Made by a program: the position numbers and the translations under genes. Of a stretch of 64,000 nt of DNA, positions 1-9,621 are shown one piece after another. Origin of the DNA: Methylocystis sp. KS32 (GTDB taxonomy: Bacteria; Pseudomonadota; Alphaproteobacteria; Rhizobiales; Beijerinckiaceae); contig PHSQ01000001.1 of the NCBI GenBank assembly GCA_002862095.1, positions 372,001 through 436,000 of the forward strand, written 5' to 3'. The notes beneath the pieces are model-generated. The model did no database searches, was not told the origin of the DNA, and worked only from the letters and a program-made list of their open reading frames with translations. Numbering within the stretch: position 1 is the stretch's first letter; every line of letters starts with the position of its first letter.

Positions 1-3000
1 GCCGCCGGTCGGCCTGACGCGCCGACATTTCGGCGAGCGCCGCCTCTTCGTTCAATAACCCAAGCCTCGCCTTTTCCTCGATATCGCGGCCTTCCCACCA
101 GCCTCGAAGGGTCGGCAGATCATGGGTCGAGACGCAGGCCATCGCCTTTTGGGCATAATGCGCAGGGGACTTGAAATCGGAGCCTTCGCGCTCGAACCAG
201 AGCACGCGGTAGCTCTGGACCTCGGAATCGGCCAATCTCTCACTGAAGCCCCAAGGCAAAGTCCCAAGGTCTTCCCCGACGACAAGGCACCGGGCGCGGT
301 CGGATTCGAGCGCGAGCTGGCCGAGAAGGTCTTCGAGCGGATAGGCGAGATAGGCGCCTTCCAACGCCCTCGCTCCTTCCGGGATGACGAACAGCCGCGC
401 GAGCCCCATGGCGTGATCGATGCGCAGCGCGCCGGCGTGACGCATGTTCGCGCGCACGAGCTCCGCGAAAGCGGCGCAGCCGCCCTCCTTCCATAGCAGC
501 GGATTGGCCGGCGGCAGCCCCCAGACTTGTCCCTCGCGCGAAAAGGGATCCGGCGGAGCGCCAATAGAGAATCCATCGAGCAATTGCTTGGCGTTACGCC
601 AGCTCTCGCAACCGTCCGGGGCCGCGCCGACGGCGAGATCCCGGCAAAAGCCCAGCGACAGACCGGCGCCGCGGGCCTCCTGCGCCGCCTGTGAAAATTG
701 GCGGTCGCAGAGCCACTGCAGATATTTGTGGTGGCGGATGCGACGCGCGTGCTTGTTCGCAAAGCTGCGCAACGCCGCCGTCTCGCCATCACGCAGCGGC
801 TGCGGCCACTGTCGCCAGCCCACCCCTTGGCTCTCTTCGATGATCGTTTCGAAACAGGCGAAGCGGAACAAGGCTTCGCCGCCAAGTTTGACGAATTCGG
901 CGAATTCGCGCGCGCGGACCGCGTTCGGCATGCGGCTTTCGAAATCATCGAAGGCGGCGAAACTTTCGCCGAAGGCCTTTTGTTTCAGAGCGTGAACGCC
1001 GGGATAATCGACCAGCGACGCTTCGCGCAAAGCCGCGAAATGAGGGGTTTCCCGAACGGGTCCATCGGCGAGGCGCGAAACGTCGAGATAGAGGGGGTCG
1101 AGAAACATTCGGTCCGAAGGATAGTAAGGACTGGCGCGCTCGCGATTTTCTCCAAAGAGCGCGTGCAGCGGATTGAGCGCGAGCATCGCCGCGCCATGCT
1201 GGGCGGAAAGGCGCGCGAGCTGCGACAGGGTGGTGAAGTCGCCGACGCCCTGGTCGCCCTCGCGCCGCACCGAATAAAGCTGCGCGGCGAGCCCGAATTC
1301 GCGCGACCGAGGAGAAGGCGAGAAACACCGCCGGGGCGCAACGGTCAGACCGCAATCCACGCCATCGAGCGATATGATATGCCGCCCGAGCGGCAGGACC
1401 GGAAGACGCGCGCGAAGTCCCTCGCGCGGCCGGCCGTCCACTCCCCGCCACTCCATGTTCTCCAGATCGCCGGCCCCGAGGCTTATGTATCGTTCTTCGC
1501 CCTCCTCCATTTTCAGCAAAAATTGCAGCGACAGCCCGCCGGCGCGACGCGGCGTCCGCAGCCAGATCGTTTCGCCCTCGCGATAGACTGCGCTTGACGG
1601 CAGCGCGCGGCCATCTTCCCGCTCGCGAAGACGGGCAAGACTCTCGCGCGCTTGAGAAAGATTGTTCGCCGGAAATCCCAGCGCTTCGAGCAAGCTCTCG
1701 ATCGTTGCTTTTGGAACTTCGTGTTCGTGTCCTTCGACGTCGCGCCAATCGAGCGCGACGCCGGCCGCCCGCGCAAGTCCATGCAAAATCTCGGGAGGCG
1801 CTTGCACTAATCCCGAGACCGTCTTCTCGGTCTTCTCTTCTCTCAACGCCACAACGGACCGCGCGGGCGCGAGCAGCCTGTGCTGCCGAAGAGAGGCCCG
1901 CGCCGTCGCGATTGCGATCCGCCAGGCGAAATTTTCGCGCGCGATCGGAAGGACTATCGAGGTTTCATTTCCGCCGCGATGCCAAACGATCAGGCGCCGA
2001 TCGGCGGAACCCTCGTTCGCGCCCGAATCATAAAGACTGGCGACGAGAGTCTCGCCATGCGGATCGCGCCAATCCTCCTCCCGCATCGCCTCGCCGTCGG
2101 GACGGCGCCATTCGACATCGGGTAGCAGCGCTTCGTCGAAGGATTGGCCGGTGAGAAAACTGTCCCGTCTGATCGCCGCCGAGGATTTCCGCAATTCGAT
2201 CAGTTGCGCGACGAAGGCGATAAGTTCACGATCGGCCTTGGCCCAATCGAGCCAGGCGATTTCATTGTCCTGTGCGTAAGCATTGTTGTTGCCGCCCTGG
2301 CTCTGGCCCATTTCCGCGCCCATCGACAACATCGGCGCGCCCCGCGAGAGCAACAGGCTCGCCAGGAGATTGCGTTCATCGCGCCCGCGCGCGGCGAGCA
2401 CAGCGGGTTCGTCCGTTTCGCCTTCGACGCCATTGTTCCAGGAGAAATTCTCGTCGGTTCCGTCGCGGTTGTCCTCACCATTGGCTTGATTGCGCTTGGC
2501 GGAATAGGAGACCAAATCGCGCAAGGTGAATCCGTCATGCGCGGTGACGAAATTGACGCTGCGCGAGGGGCGCCGATGCGCCTCGAAGAAATCGCGCGAT
2601 CCGGCGACGCGGGTCGCGAATTCTCCGACGCCCACGCCGTCGCCGCGCCAGAAGCGGCGGACCGTGTCGCGAAAGCGGTCGTTCCATTCACCGAACGGAC
2701 CCGGAAATTTCCCCAATTGGTAGCCGCCGGGGCCAATGTCCCAGGGTTCGGCGATCAGCTTCAGTTCACGCAGGACTGGGTCCTGCAGAATCGCCGCGAG
2801 AAAGGGCGCCTGAGGATCGAAGTCCTCGGACCGACGCGCGAGAGTCGTCGCGAGATCGAAGCGAAATCCATCGACGCCGCCATATTCCGCCCAGGCGCGC
2901 AGAGCGTCGAGCGCATAGCGCACCAGCGGCGCGCGATCCATCGCGAGAATATTGCCGCAACCGGCGTCGTTCACATAGTAGCGCGGCGCATCCGGGCGCA

Positions 3001-3883
3001 GGCGATAATAGCTGGCGTTGTCGAGGCCGCGCATCGAAACCGTGGGGCCGAATTCGTCGCCTTCGCCGGTGTGGTTGAAAACGACGTCGACGATGACTTC
3101 GAGGCCGTGGCGATGCAGCTCCGCGACCGTTTCCCGCACCTCGTCCCAGCCGCCCGGCGCCAGGCGCGGGTCGGGCGCAAGCATCGCGATGGGGCTGTAA
3201 CCCCAATAATTGGTCAGACCGAGACGGACCAGATGGCGTTCGTCGATGAAAGCCGCGCAAGGCATGAGTTCCACGGCGGTGACGCCGAGACCCGTCAGAT
3301 GCGCGATCGCCGCCTCGTGAGCGAGCCCTTTGAACGTTCCTTGCTCCTGCGGAGGGATATCCGGATGCGTCCCGGTGAACCCCTTGACGTGCAATTCATA
3401 GAGAATCATATCTTCCCAGGCGCGGCGGGGGCCTTGAAAGAGGTCGGCGCGGCGGGGGCGCGTCGCCACGCATTTCGGCATGGAGGCGGCGCTATCCTCG
3501 CGGCTTAAGGAGAGATCTCCCATGGGATCGTCTTCGCAATAGCCATACATGGTGGGATGGAGCCTGAAGGCGCGGTCGAGACGAAGCGCATAGGGATCGA
3601 TCAGCAGCTTCGAGGCGTTGAAACGATGGCCTTTTTCTGGTTCATGGGGGCCATGCGCGCGTAAAGCGTATCGGGAGCCTTCCTTCAGCCCTGCGATGTG
3701 CGCGTGAAAAACATCGCCGGTGCGCCAGCGCAACCTGATCCGCTCGATTTCCGTGTCGCCCGCCTCATCGAAGAGACTGAGATCGATCGCCTGAGCGTGA
3801 GCGGAAAACACCGCGACATTAGCGCCCTCGGACGTCAATGCGAGACCGAGAGGCTCCGGCGCGCCCTCCGTGATTTCCCTCAT
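1..3883 (-). CDS. glgX-malQ: GlgX-MalQ fusion: glycogen debranching enzyme / 4-alpha-glucanotransferase (3' end outside window)
   Basis: A single open frame runs from ATG at 3883 to the left edge, at least 1294 codons, without a stop; I checked the frame across the domain joint at 1620-1920. Residues 1 to about 690 are a GlgX-type GH13 debranching enzyme, with catalytic residues D342 (GFRFDLA), E379 (LIAEPWD) and D450 (TAHDGF). From about residue 700 the protein becomes a MalQ-type GH77 amylomaltase, with D1156 (LRIDHAMG), E1204 (VVGEDLG) and D1255 (STHDLPT). GlgX cleaves alpha-1,6 branches of phosphorylase-limited glycogen, and MalQ disproportionates the released maltooligosaccharides, so the fusion joins consecutive steps. 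The start lies 1 nt after the glgA stop, so it is the last seen gene of glgB-C-A-X/malQ. About 100 residues of MalQ are probably missing off the edge. A sequencing error joining two genes is unlikely because both domain ends are intact and continuous. Confidence 0.9.
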   Translation of the reverse strand, partial: MREITEGAPEPLGLALTSEGANVAVFSAHAQAIDLSLFDEAGDTEIERIRLRWRTGDVFHAHIAGLKEGSRYALRAHGPHEPEKGHRFNASKLLIDPYALRLDRAFRLHPTMYGYCEDDPMGDLSLSREDSAASMPKCVATRPRRADLFQGPRRAWEDMILYELHVKGFTGTHPDIPPQEQGTFKGLAHEAAIAHLTGLGVTAVELMPCAAFIDERHLVRLGLTNYWGYSPIAMLAPDPRLAPGGWDEVRETVAELHRHGLEVIVDVVFNHTGEGDEFGPTVSMRGLDNASYYRLRPDAPRYYVNDAGCGNILAMDRAPLVRYALDALRAWAEYGGVDGFRFDLATTLARRSEDFDPQAPFLAAILQDPVLRELKLIAEPWDIGPGGYQLGKFPGPFGEWNDRFRDTVRRFWRGDGVGVGEFATRVAGSRDFFEAHRRPSRSVNFVTAHDGFTLRDLVSYSAKRNQANGEDNRDGTDENFSWNNGVEGETDEPAVLAARGRDERNLLASLLLSRGAPMLSMGAEMGQSQGGNNNAYAQDNEIAWLDWAKADRELIAFVAQLIELRKSSAAIRRDSFLTGQSFDEALLPDVEWRRPDGEAMREEDWRDPHGETLVASLYDSGANEGSADRRLIVWHRGGNETSIVLPIARENFAWRIAIATARASLRQHRLLAPARSVVALREEKTEKTVSGLVQAPPEILHGLARAAGVALDWRDVEGHEHEVPKATIESLLEALGFPANNLSQARESLARLREREDGRALPSSAVYREGETIWLRTPRRAGGLSLQFLLKMEEGEERYISLGAGDLENMEWRGVDGRPREGLRARLPVLPLGRHIISLDGVDCGLTVAPRRCFSPSPRSREFGLAAQLYSVRREGDQGVGDFTTLSQLARLSAQHGAAMLALNPLHALFGENRERASPYYPSDRMFLDPLYLDVSRLADGPVRETPHFAALREASLVDYPGVHALKQKAFGESFAAFDDFESRMPNAVRAREFAEFVKLGGEALFRFACFETIIEESQGVGWRQWPQPLRDGETAALRSFANKHARRIRHHKYLQWLCDRQFSQAAQEARGAGLSLGFCRDLAVGAAPDGCESWRNAKQLLDGFSIGAPPDPFSREGQVWGLPPANPLLWKEGGCAAFAELVRANMRHAGALRIDHAMGLARLFVIPEGARALEGAYLAYPLEDLLGQLALESDRARCLVVGEDLGTLPWGFSERLADSEVQSYRVLWFEREGSDFKSPAHYAQKAMACVSTHDLPTLRGWWEGRDIEEKARLGLLNEEAALAEMSARQADRR

Positions 3884-3884
3884 G

Positions 3885-5351
3885 TCACGTCTCGCCGCGC
3901 GCCTGGATCAACTGGCGAAAAATCTGGGCATAGCGCCGCGCCGGATTTCGCCAGGAAACATCCGTCTTCATCCCATTGCTCTGGAGATGACGCCACCGCG
4001 GCTTGTCGGAGAAGACGCATCGGGCGCGACGCAGCGCCGCGATCAAAGCGTCTTTTGTCACGGGCGAAAACTGAAAGCCTGTCGCGACGCCAGCCTTGAG
4101 CGCCATTTCGTTTGCGTCGATGATGGTGTCCTGCAGACCGCCGACCCGCGCCACCACTGGAACGGCGCCGTAACGCAGCGCGTAGAGCTGCGTTAATCCA
4201 CAGGGTTCGAAACGCGAGGGAACCAAAAAAACGTCGGCGCCGGCCTGGACCAGATGCGCCGCGTTTTCGTCATAGCCGATCTTGACCCCAACCTGTCCCG
4301 GAAGGACGCGCGCCGCGTCGAGGAAGCCCCGTTCGAGCGCTTTGTCCCCCGCGCCCAGCAAGGCGAGCTGAACGCCGAACAACTTTATTTCCGGCAGCGC
4401 TTCAAGTAAGAGGTCCAGCCCCTTTTGCCAGGAAAGACGGCTGACGACGCCGATCAGCAAAGCCTGCGAATCAAGCGGCAAACCGAACAACTGCTGCAAG
4501 GCCGCTTTGTTCCTCGGGCGCAAAGGCAGCCACGCCTGATTGTAATTCACCGGGATGAGAGAATCGCGGGAGGGATTCCAGACCTCCTCGTCCACGCCGT
4601 TGAGAATGCCTATGACATCCGACGCCCTCGCGCGCAGAAGGCCTTCGAGCCCCATCCCGAATTCAGGCGTCAGGATTTCCGCGGAGTAAGAGGGCGAAAC
4701 GGTGGTGATGCGGTCGGCGAATTGGAGACCGGCCTTCAGAAATCCGACGCCGCCATAAAACTCCACTCCGTCGATGGCGAAAGATTCGGGCGGCAGACCG
4801 AGCGCCCCGAGCACGCTCTTGGGGAATTTTCCCTGAAAAGCGATGTTGTGAATGGTTAGGACCGTCGGCGGGCGGCGCGCGCCCGGCTCGGCGTAATGAA
4901 GATAGGCCGGCGCGAGCGCCGCCGGCCAGTCATGGACATGCAAGACATCGGGAAGATAGTCCTGCAACATGCCCTGCGCGATGCTGCTCGCCAGTCGCGC
5001 CAGCGCCGCGAAACGAAAGGCGTTGTCGGGGTAGTCGACTCCGTCGTGGCTCCCATAGGGCCCGCCTTCGCGAAGGTAAAGATGGGGGGCGTCGAGGACG
5101 AAGAGGTCGAGACCGACGCTTTTCGCCGCGAGCAGCCGGGCCGGGCCGCCAAAATATTCGCTGAAATCATGGATCGACCTCGCCTCCCGCAAAGCCGCCA
5201 ACACTTTGGGATATCCCGGAACGAGCGTCACCGTGTCGACGCCCTCGGCGAGGAGCGCCGCAGGCAAGGCGCCCGCGACGTCGGCAAGACCGCCGGTCTT
5301 GATTAACGGCGAAATCTCGGAGGCGACCGCAAGCGCGCGAATGCGAATCAT
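3885..5351 (-). CDS. glgA: Glycogen synthase (ADP-glucose type)
   Basis: GT5 glycogen synthase of 488 aa, transferring glucose from ADP-glucose to the growing alpha-1,4-glucan. The N-terminal ADP-glucose loop reads [14 protein letters not shown], the middle has [11 protein letters not shown], and the C-terminal domain carries the E-x7-E-type motif FEPCGLTQ with GLQDT after it. An in-frame ATG exists at 5390, but the ATG at 5351 is preferred: it forms an ATGA overlap with the glgC stop, and it gives the usual short N terminus ahead of the KTGGLAD loop. Translation is therefore probably coupled to glgC. It is followed after 1 nt by glgX-malQ. Confidence 0.95.
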   Translation of the reverse strand: MIRIRALAVASEISPLIKTGGLADVAGALPAALLAEGVDTVTLVPGYPKVLAALREARSIHDFSEYFGGPARLLAAKSVGLDLFVLDAPHLYLREGGPYGSHDGVDYPDNAFRFAALARLASSIAQGMLQDYLPDVLHVHDWPAALAPAYLHYAEPGARRPPTVLTIHNIAFQGKFPKSVLGALGLPPESFAIDGVEFYGGVGFLKAGLQFADRITTVSPSYSAEILTPEFGMGLEGLLRARASDVIGILNGVDEEVWNPSRDSLIPVNYNQAWLPLRPRNKAALQQLFGLPLDSQALLIGVVSRLSWQKGLDLLLEALPEIKLFGVQLALLGAGDKALERGFLDAARVLPGQVGVKIGYDENAAHLVQAGADVFLVPSRFEPCGLTQLYALRYGAVPVVARVGGLQDTIIDANEMALKAGVATGFQFSPVTKDALIAALRRARCVFSDKPRWRHLQSNGMKTDVSWRNPARRYAQIFRQLIQARGET

Positions 5352-6610
5352 CGATCGAGCCGATCGATCATGGGCTGAGTGATCAGACAAACGCCCTGAT
5401 CGGATCGCCTGAATCTTCGCGCGTCATCCTCGGGGTCTTCGCCGACGACGAGACCCTGCGGAATCCGCACGCCCCGGTCCACGACGACATTGGCGAGGCG
5501 CGCGGAGCGACCTACGTCGACATAGGGAAGAATGACCGCATTCTCGACGCTGGCGTAAGAATTGACGCGAACGCCCGTAAACAAAAGGGTGCGGCGCAAG
5601 GTGGCGCCGGAGACGATGCAGCCGCCCGAGACGAGCGAGGAAAGCGCCTGACCGCGCCGCCCGACCTGATCGTGCACGAATTTCGCCGGCGGTGTGATTT
5701 CCCCGTAAGTCCAGATCGGCCAGTTGCGGTCGTAGAGATCGAGCTGTGGGGTGAAATCGGTGAGATCGATATTCGCCGCCCAATAGGCGTCGACCGTTCC
5801 GACGTCGCGCCAGTAGGCTTCTTGCTCATTGGCCGAACGCACGCAGGAGCGCGAGAAATGATGGGCCACGGCGCGCCCGTGCTTTACGATGTAAGGGATA
5901 ATGTCACGACCGAAATCATGAGCGGAGTTGGGATCGTCCGCGTCCCGCCGCAATTGCTCGTAGAGAAATTGCGCCTCGAACACATAGATGCCCATGCTGC
6001 AGAGAGATCTGTCGGAGCGCCCCGGCATCGCGGGCGGATCGGTCGGCTTCTCGACGAAGGAATGAATAAGGTTTTCCTCGTCCACGGCCATCACCCCGAA
6101 CCCCGAGGCTCCGATGCGCGCAACCTCGAGGCAGCCGATGGTGACGTCGGCGTTCTGATCGACGTGCTGCTGCAACATCAGCTCGTAATCCATTTTATAA
6201 ATGTGGTCGCCAGCCAGCAGAACGATGTATTTGGGATCGTAGCTCTCGATGATGTCGACGTTCTGAAAAACGGCGTCGGCCGTACCCAGATACCAGTGAT
6301 CTTCCGACACGCGCTGACTCGCAGGCAAGATATCGAAGCTTTCGTTTCGCTCGGTGCGAAAGAAGCTCCAACCCCGCTGCAAATGCCGGATCAGGCTGTG
6401 CGCCTTATATTGCGTGGCGACCGCAATGCGCCTTATGCCGGAGTTGAGTGCGTTCGAGAGTGCGAAGTCGATAATGCGCGATTTGCCGCCAAAATAAACC
6501 GCCGGCTTGGCGCGGCGATCGGTCAGCTCCATCAGCCTCGACCCGCGCCCGCCCGCGAGCACATAGGCCATGGCGTGTCGGGCAAGAGGAGCGTTTAGAG
6601 AGGTGTTCAT
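5348..6610 (-). CDS. glgC: Glucose-1-phosphate adenylyltransferase (ADP-glucose pyrophosphorylase)
   Basis: A 420-aa enzyme making ADP-glucose from ATP and glucose 1-phosphate, the committed step of bacterial glycogen synthesis. The nucleotide loop [11 protein letters not shown] and the following [10 protein letters not shown] segment are intact, and the C terminus has the left-handed beta-helix repeats of the family. The enzyme family is normally controlled allosterically by glycolytic intermediates. An upstream ATG at 6646 would overlap glgB by 14 nt; the ATG at 6610 is preferred because it is preceded by GGTGGGA. The gene lies 22 nt after glgB and overlaps glgA by 4 nt. Confidence 0.95.
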   Translation of the reverse strand: MNTSLNAPLARHAMAYVLAGGRGSRLMELTDRRAKPAVYFGGKSRIIDFALSNALNSGIRRIAVATQYKAHSLIRHLQRGWSFFRTERNESFDILPASQRVSEDHWYLGTADAVFQNVDIIESYDPKYIVLLAGDHIYKMDYELMLQQHVDQNADVTIGCLEVARIGASGFGVMAVDEENLIHSFVEKPTDPPAMPGRSDRSLCSMGIYVFEAQFLYEQLRRDADDPNSAHDFGRDIIPYIVKHGRAVAHHFSRSCVRSANEQEAYWRDVGTVDAYWAANIDLTDFTPQLDLYDRNWPIWTYGEITPPAKFVHDQVGRRGQALSSLVSGGCIVSGATLRRTLLFTGVRVNSYASVENAVILPYVDVGRSARLANVVVDRGVRIPQGLVVGEDPEDDARRFRRSDQGVCLITQPMIDRLDR

Positions 6611-6632
6611 CGGTCCCACCCGCGATTCGGAA

Positions 6633-8897
6633 TTATTCTGGCTCATCCGATGTCAATTCGAAGAAAAGAGCGGCGAGCGGCGGCACGAGAATCGGCGCCG
6701 AGGCGGGAAAAGATCCAAACGCCTCGTGGGCGGCGACGATTTCGCCCAGATTGCCTTGTCCCGAGCCGCCATACTCCAGCGCGTCGGAGTTCAAAACCTC
6801 CCGCCAGACGCCCGCGCGAGGAAAACCGATGACGTAATTTTCTCGCGGCGCCGGCGTGAAATTGGCGACCACCACGACGGGTCTCGAGCGATCCTCGCCG
6901 AAGCGGAGGAAGGCGAAAACCGAATGATCCGCATCGTCGACCACAATCCATTGAAAACCGTCGCTTTCGCAGTCGCGTGCATGCAGGGCTTCGCGGTCGC
7001 GGTAGAGTCGATTGAGATCGCGGACGAACTTCCGAAGGCCCTGATGGGGCGCATGGTCGAGCAGCCACCACTCGAGGCCGCGATCGAAATTCCATTCGGT
7101 CGTCTGGCCGAACTCCTGCCCCATGAAGAGCAGCTTCTTGCCCGGCTGGCCCCACATGAATCCATAATAGGCGCGCGCATTGGCGAATTTTCGCCACTCG
7201 TCGCCGGGCATCTTGCCGATGATGGAGCCCTTTCCGTGCACCACTTCGTCATGCGAGAGCGGCAGGACGAAATTCTCCGAGAAGGCGTAAAGCAGGCCGA
7301 AAGTGAGCTTGTCATGGCGCCATTTGCGATGGATCGGATCGGCCGCCATATAGGCGAGCGTATCGTTCATCCAGCCCATGTTCCATTTGAAACCGAAGCC
7401 CAGTCCGCCAGCGTTTGTCGGCCGAGAAACCCCGGACCACGAGGTCGACTCTTCCGCGATCGTGACGACGTCCGGAAACAGATCGTAAACCAGCTCGTTG
7501 AATCTTTTCAGGAACGCCACCGCGTCGCGGTTGTCGTTGGAGCCGTCGGGGTTGGGGGCCCACTCTCCCGCCTTGCGCGAATAATCGAGATAGAGCATCG
7601 ACGCGACCGCATCGACGCGCAGACCGTCGATGTGGAAGCAGTCGAGCCAGTAGAGCGCGTTGCTGATCAAGAAATTGGCGACCTCGCGACGTCCGAAGTC
7701 ATAGATCGCCGTATTCCAATCGGGGTGAAAGCCCCGGCGGGGGTCCGAATGCTCATAGAGAGGCCCTCCGTCGAACATAGCGAGGCCGTGGGCGTCGGTC
7801 GGGAAATGGGCTGGCGCCCAATCCAGTATCACGCCGAGCCCCGCTTCATGCGCGCGGTTCACGAAGCGCTTGAAGCCGTCGGGGCCGCCGTGGCGCGAGG
7901 TGGGAGCGAAAAGGCCGATCGGCTGATAGCCCCAGGAGGCGTCGAGCGGGTGTTCGTTGATCGGCAGCAATTCGATATGGGTGAAGCCGAGGTCCACGAC
8001 ATAGGGAATCAGCTCCGCCGCGAGTTCGTCATAGCTCAGGAAACGCCCGCTCGCCGCGCGCGCCCAGGAAGACGAGTGAACTTCATAGACAGACATGGGA
8101 GCGCGGCGAGGGTCTCTCTTGCGGCGCGCGGCGAGATAATCGCCGTCGGTCCAGGGAAAGGGCGCATCGTCCACGACGATCGACGCGGTGGCGGGACGCA
8201 GCTCCGCCCCCCGCCCGAAGGGGTCCGCCTTCAAGGGCGTCAACGCGCCATTGGCGCCGACGATCTCATATTTATAACGGGCGCCCGGGACGACGTCCGG
8301 GACGAAAATCTCCCAAACGCCGCTGTCGACCCGCTTGCGCATCTGGCACAGTCTGCCGTCCCAGCGGTTGAAATCGCCCACGACGGAGACGCGCAGGGCA
8401 TTCGGCGCCCAGACCGCGAAGAGCGCGCCATCTACGTCTTCATGCGTGACGAGATGGGCGCCGAGCCGCTCATAGAGCTTTTGGTGGGCGCCTTCGACGA
8501 GCAGATAATCGTCGAGCGGCCCGAGCACGGGGCCGAAGGCGTAAGGGTCTCGAAACTGCCATTCGCCGCGCGCGTTTTGTGCGCGCAGCTTGTATGGAAA
8601 GCGTTGCTTCGCGCCGGGGATCAGCCCTTCGAAAAAACCATTGGAATGGACTTGTTCGAGCGCGGCGATGGCGGCGCCGTCGGGCGTTAGCGCTTCAAGC
8701 GCGTCGGCGCCGGGAGCAAAGGCCCTGATCGCGAAACCCGCTCCTGTCTCATGCAGTCCAAGGAGAGCGAAAGGGTCGCCGCAGCGCGCCGACGACACGG
8801 AGTCGATTTCGCTTTGCGTGGCGCGCCAACAGGCGCCAAGCCGAACTTGTGCGTTTTGCGACGAACTTTGGCCGTTTTGGGTCACGGAGGCTCGCAT
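6633..8897 (-). CDS. glgB: 1,4-alpha-glucan branching enzyme
   Basis: GH13 branching enzyme that moves oligoglucan chains to form alpha-1,6 branches. From ATG 8897 it has 754 aa, close to the family norm. An N-terminal beta-sandwich module ([11 protein letters not shown]) precedes a CBM48-like domain and the catalytic barrel with D429 (GLRVDAV), E482 (TIAEEST) and D550 (LSHDEVVHG). The frame stays open to another ATG at 8981, but those extra 28 residues are Arg-rich and unlike the family, so 8897 is preferred; no strong Shine-Dalgarno decides it. It is the first gene of glgB-C-A-X/malQ. Confidence 0.95.
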   Translation of the reverse strand: MRASVTQNGQSSSQNAQVRLGACWRATQSEIDSVSSARCGDPFALLGLHETGAGFAIRAFAPGADALEALTPDGAAIAALEQVHSNGFFEGLIPGAKQRFPYKLRAQNARGEWQFRDPYAFGPVLGPLDDYLLVEGAHQKLYERLGAHLVTHEDVDGALFAVWAPNALRVSVVGDFNRWDGRLCQMRKRVDSGVWEIFVPDVVPGARYKYEIVGANGALTPLKADPFGRGAELRPATASIVVDDAPFPWTDGDYLAARRKRDPRRAPMSVYEVHSSSWARAASGRFLSYDELAAELIPYVVDLGFTHIELLPINEHPLDASWGYQPIGLFAPTSRHGGPDGFKRFVNRAHEAGLGVILDWAPAHFPTDAHGLAMFDGGPLYEHSDPRRGFHPDWNTAIYDFGRREVANFLISNALYWLDCFHIDGLRVDAVASMLYLDYSRKAGEWAPNPDGSNDNRDAVAFLKRFNELVYDLFPDVVTIAEESTSWSGVSRPTNAGGLGFGFKWNMGWMNDTLAYMAADPIHRKWRHDKLTFGLLYAFSENFVLPLSHDEVVHGKGSIIGKMPGDEWRKFANARAYYGFMWGQPGKKLLFMGQEFGQTTEWNFDRGLEWWLLDHAPHQGLRKFVRDLNRLYRDREALHARDCESDGFQWIVVDDADHSVFAFLRFGEDRSRPVVVVANFTPAPRENYVIGFPRAGVWREVLNSDALEYGGSGQGNLGEIVAAHEAFGSFPASAPILVPPLAALFFELTSDEPE

Positions 8898-9268
8898 TAT
8901 TCGCGGTCGTGAATCGTCCTTATTGGAAATAAAGAAAAACCGGCGCCGGCGCCAGAGCGCCTTTGTCGCGCCATGCGCCATTTTCGCCGCGAGGAGCGCG
9001 AAGACGGACGACTTCGGTCCAATGCGACAAACACTTGCGCCCTACCAACAAATAGCCACCGTTTAGCTGTCTCATCAGAAAACGCTTGATTCGAACCAAG
9101 AGCGCGTTGGGTTCGGCTGATTGTCCCGCTGTCTTTGACGCTTGGCGGGGCGCACAGCCTCCGCCGCGGTTGATCAAAATTCCTCCGGCAGCCTCCGTCT
9201 GGAGCATGGCGCGCGCGCCGCTCAAATCGCGACGAGACGGCTGCGAAGCCATAATCGAGGACCGACCC
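8898..9268. other. Intergenic region upstream of glgB
   Basis: About 370 bp between the divergent glgB and the small gene at 9269. It must contain the glgB operon promoter, but I cannot point to convincing -35/-10 boxes. Open frames on both strands here lack good start signals and resemble nothing I know. Confidence 0.4.
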
Positions 9269-9544
9269 ATGACAAACCCGTTGTCGCATCAGAACTCCGT
9301 CGCGACCAAGAAAACGCCGCGAAGTCCAGTGAACTCCATTCTCGCCGCCGCCTCGACCGCGCATGATCTCGACACGGCCCACAGAAAAGCGGCGAAGGCG
9401 AAGGCTCTTTCGGGGCGCCGCCACGCCGAGGGGCGAAATCGTCCGTCGGCCTCCGCAAGGAATCATCGGGAGTCCTTGGTTCGGTTCATCATCCGGCTCG
9501 GCCTCCTTGTCGCCGCCCAGATTAAAGAGCGGGGAAGCCGTTGA
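9269..9544 (+). CDS. Small hypothetical protein
   Basis: A 91-aa frame beginning at ATG 9269, preceded by a good GAGGA at 8 nt spacing. The product is basic (many Arg/Lys) with an Ala-rich helix around residues 25-45 and a hydrophobic stretch near the C terminus (FIIRLGLLVAA), which could be a membrane-associated helix. I do not recognise a family. Its stop abuts the glgP terminator on the other strand. The Shine-Dalgarno and codon pattern are the only support, so it may not be a real gene. Confidence 0.35.
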   Translation: MTNPLSHQNSVATKKTPRSPVNSILAAASTAHDLDTAHRKAAKAKALSGRRHAEGRNRPSASARNHRESLVRFIIRLGLLVAAQIKERGSR

Positions 9545-9573
9545 AAAACAAAAACGCGCCGGGGCCGGCGCGG
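9541..9573 (-). terminator. Rho-independent terminator of glgP
   Basis: On the minus strand an 8-bp GC stem (CGCGCCGG / CCGGCGCG, plus positions 9555-9572) is followed by a T-rich run, 50 nt past the glgP stop. It separates glgP from the glgB operon. Confidence 0.75.
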
Positions 9574-9621
9574 TTCGTTTGGTTGGAATGAAGGGTCATC
9601 TCCCGCCTGCGCGGGCCATGA

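Noticed and set aside
2144..3508. A 454-codon plus-strand frame opposite glgX
   Set aside because: Antisense shadow of the GlgX domain; no recognisable domain.
6570..8690. A 706-codon plus-strand open frame opposite glgB
   Set aside because: It is the antisense shadow of glgB; the codon bias of a GC-rich gene keeps this frame open, and the product has no family-like motif.
8920..9466. Minus-strand frames upstream of glgB
   Set aside because: Two overlapping frames with no Shine-Dalgarno, Arg-rich products and no family resemblance; the region is more simply a promoter spacer.
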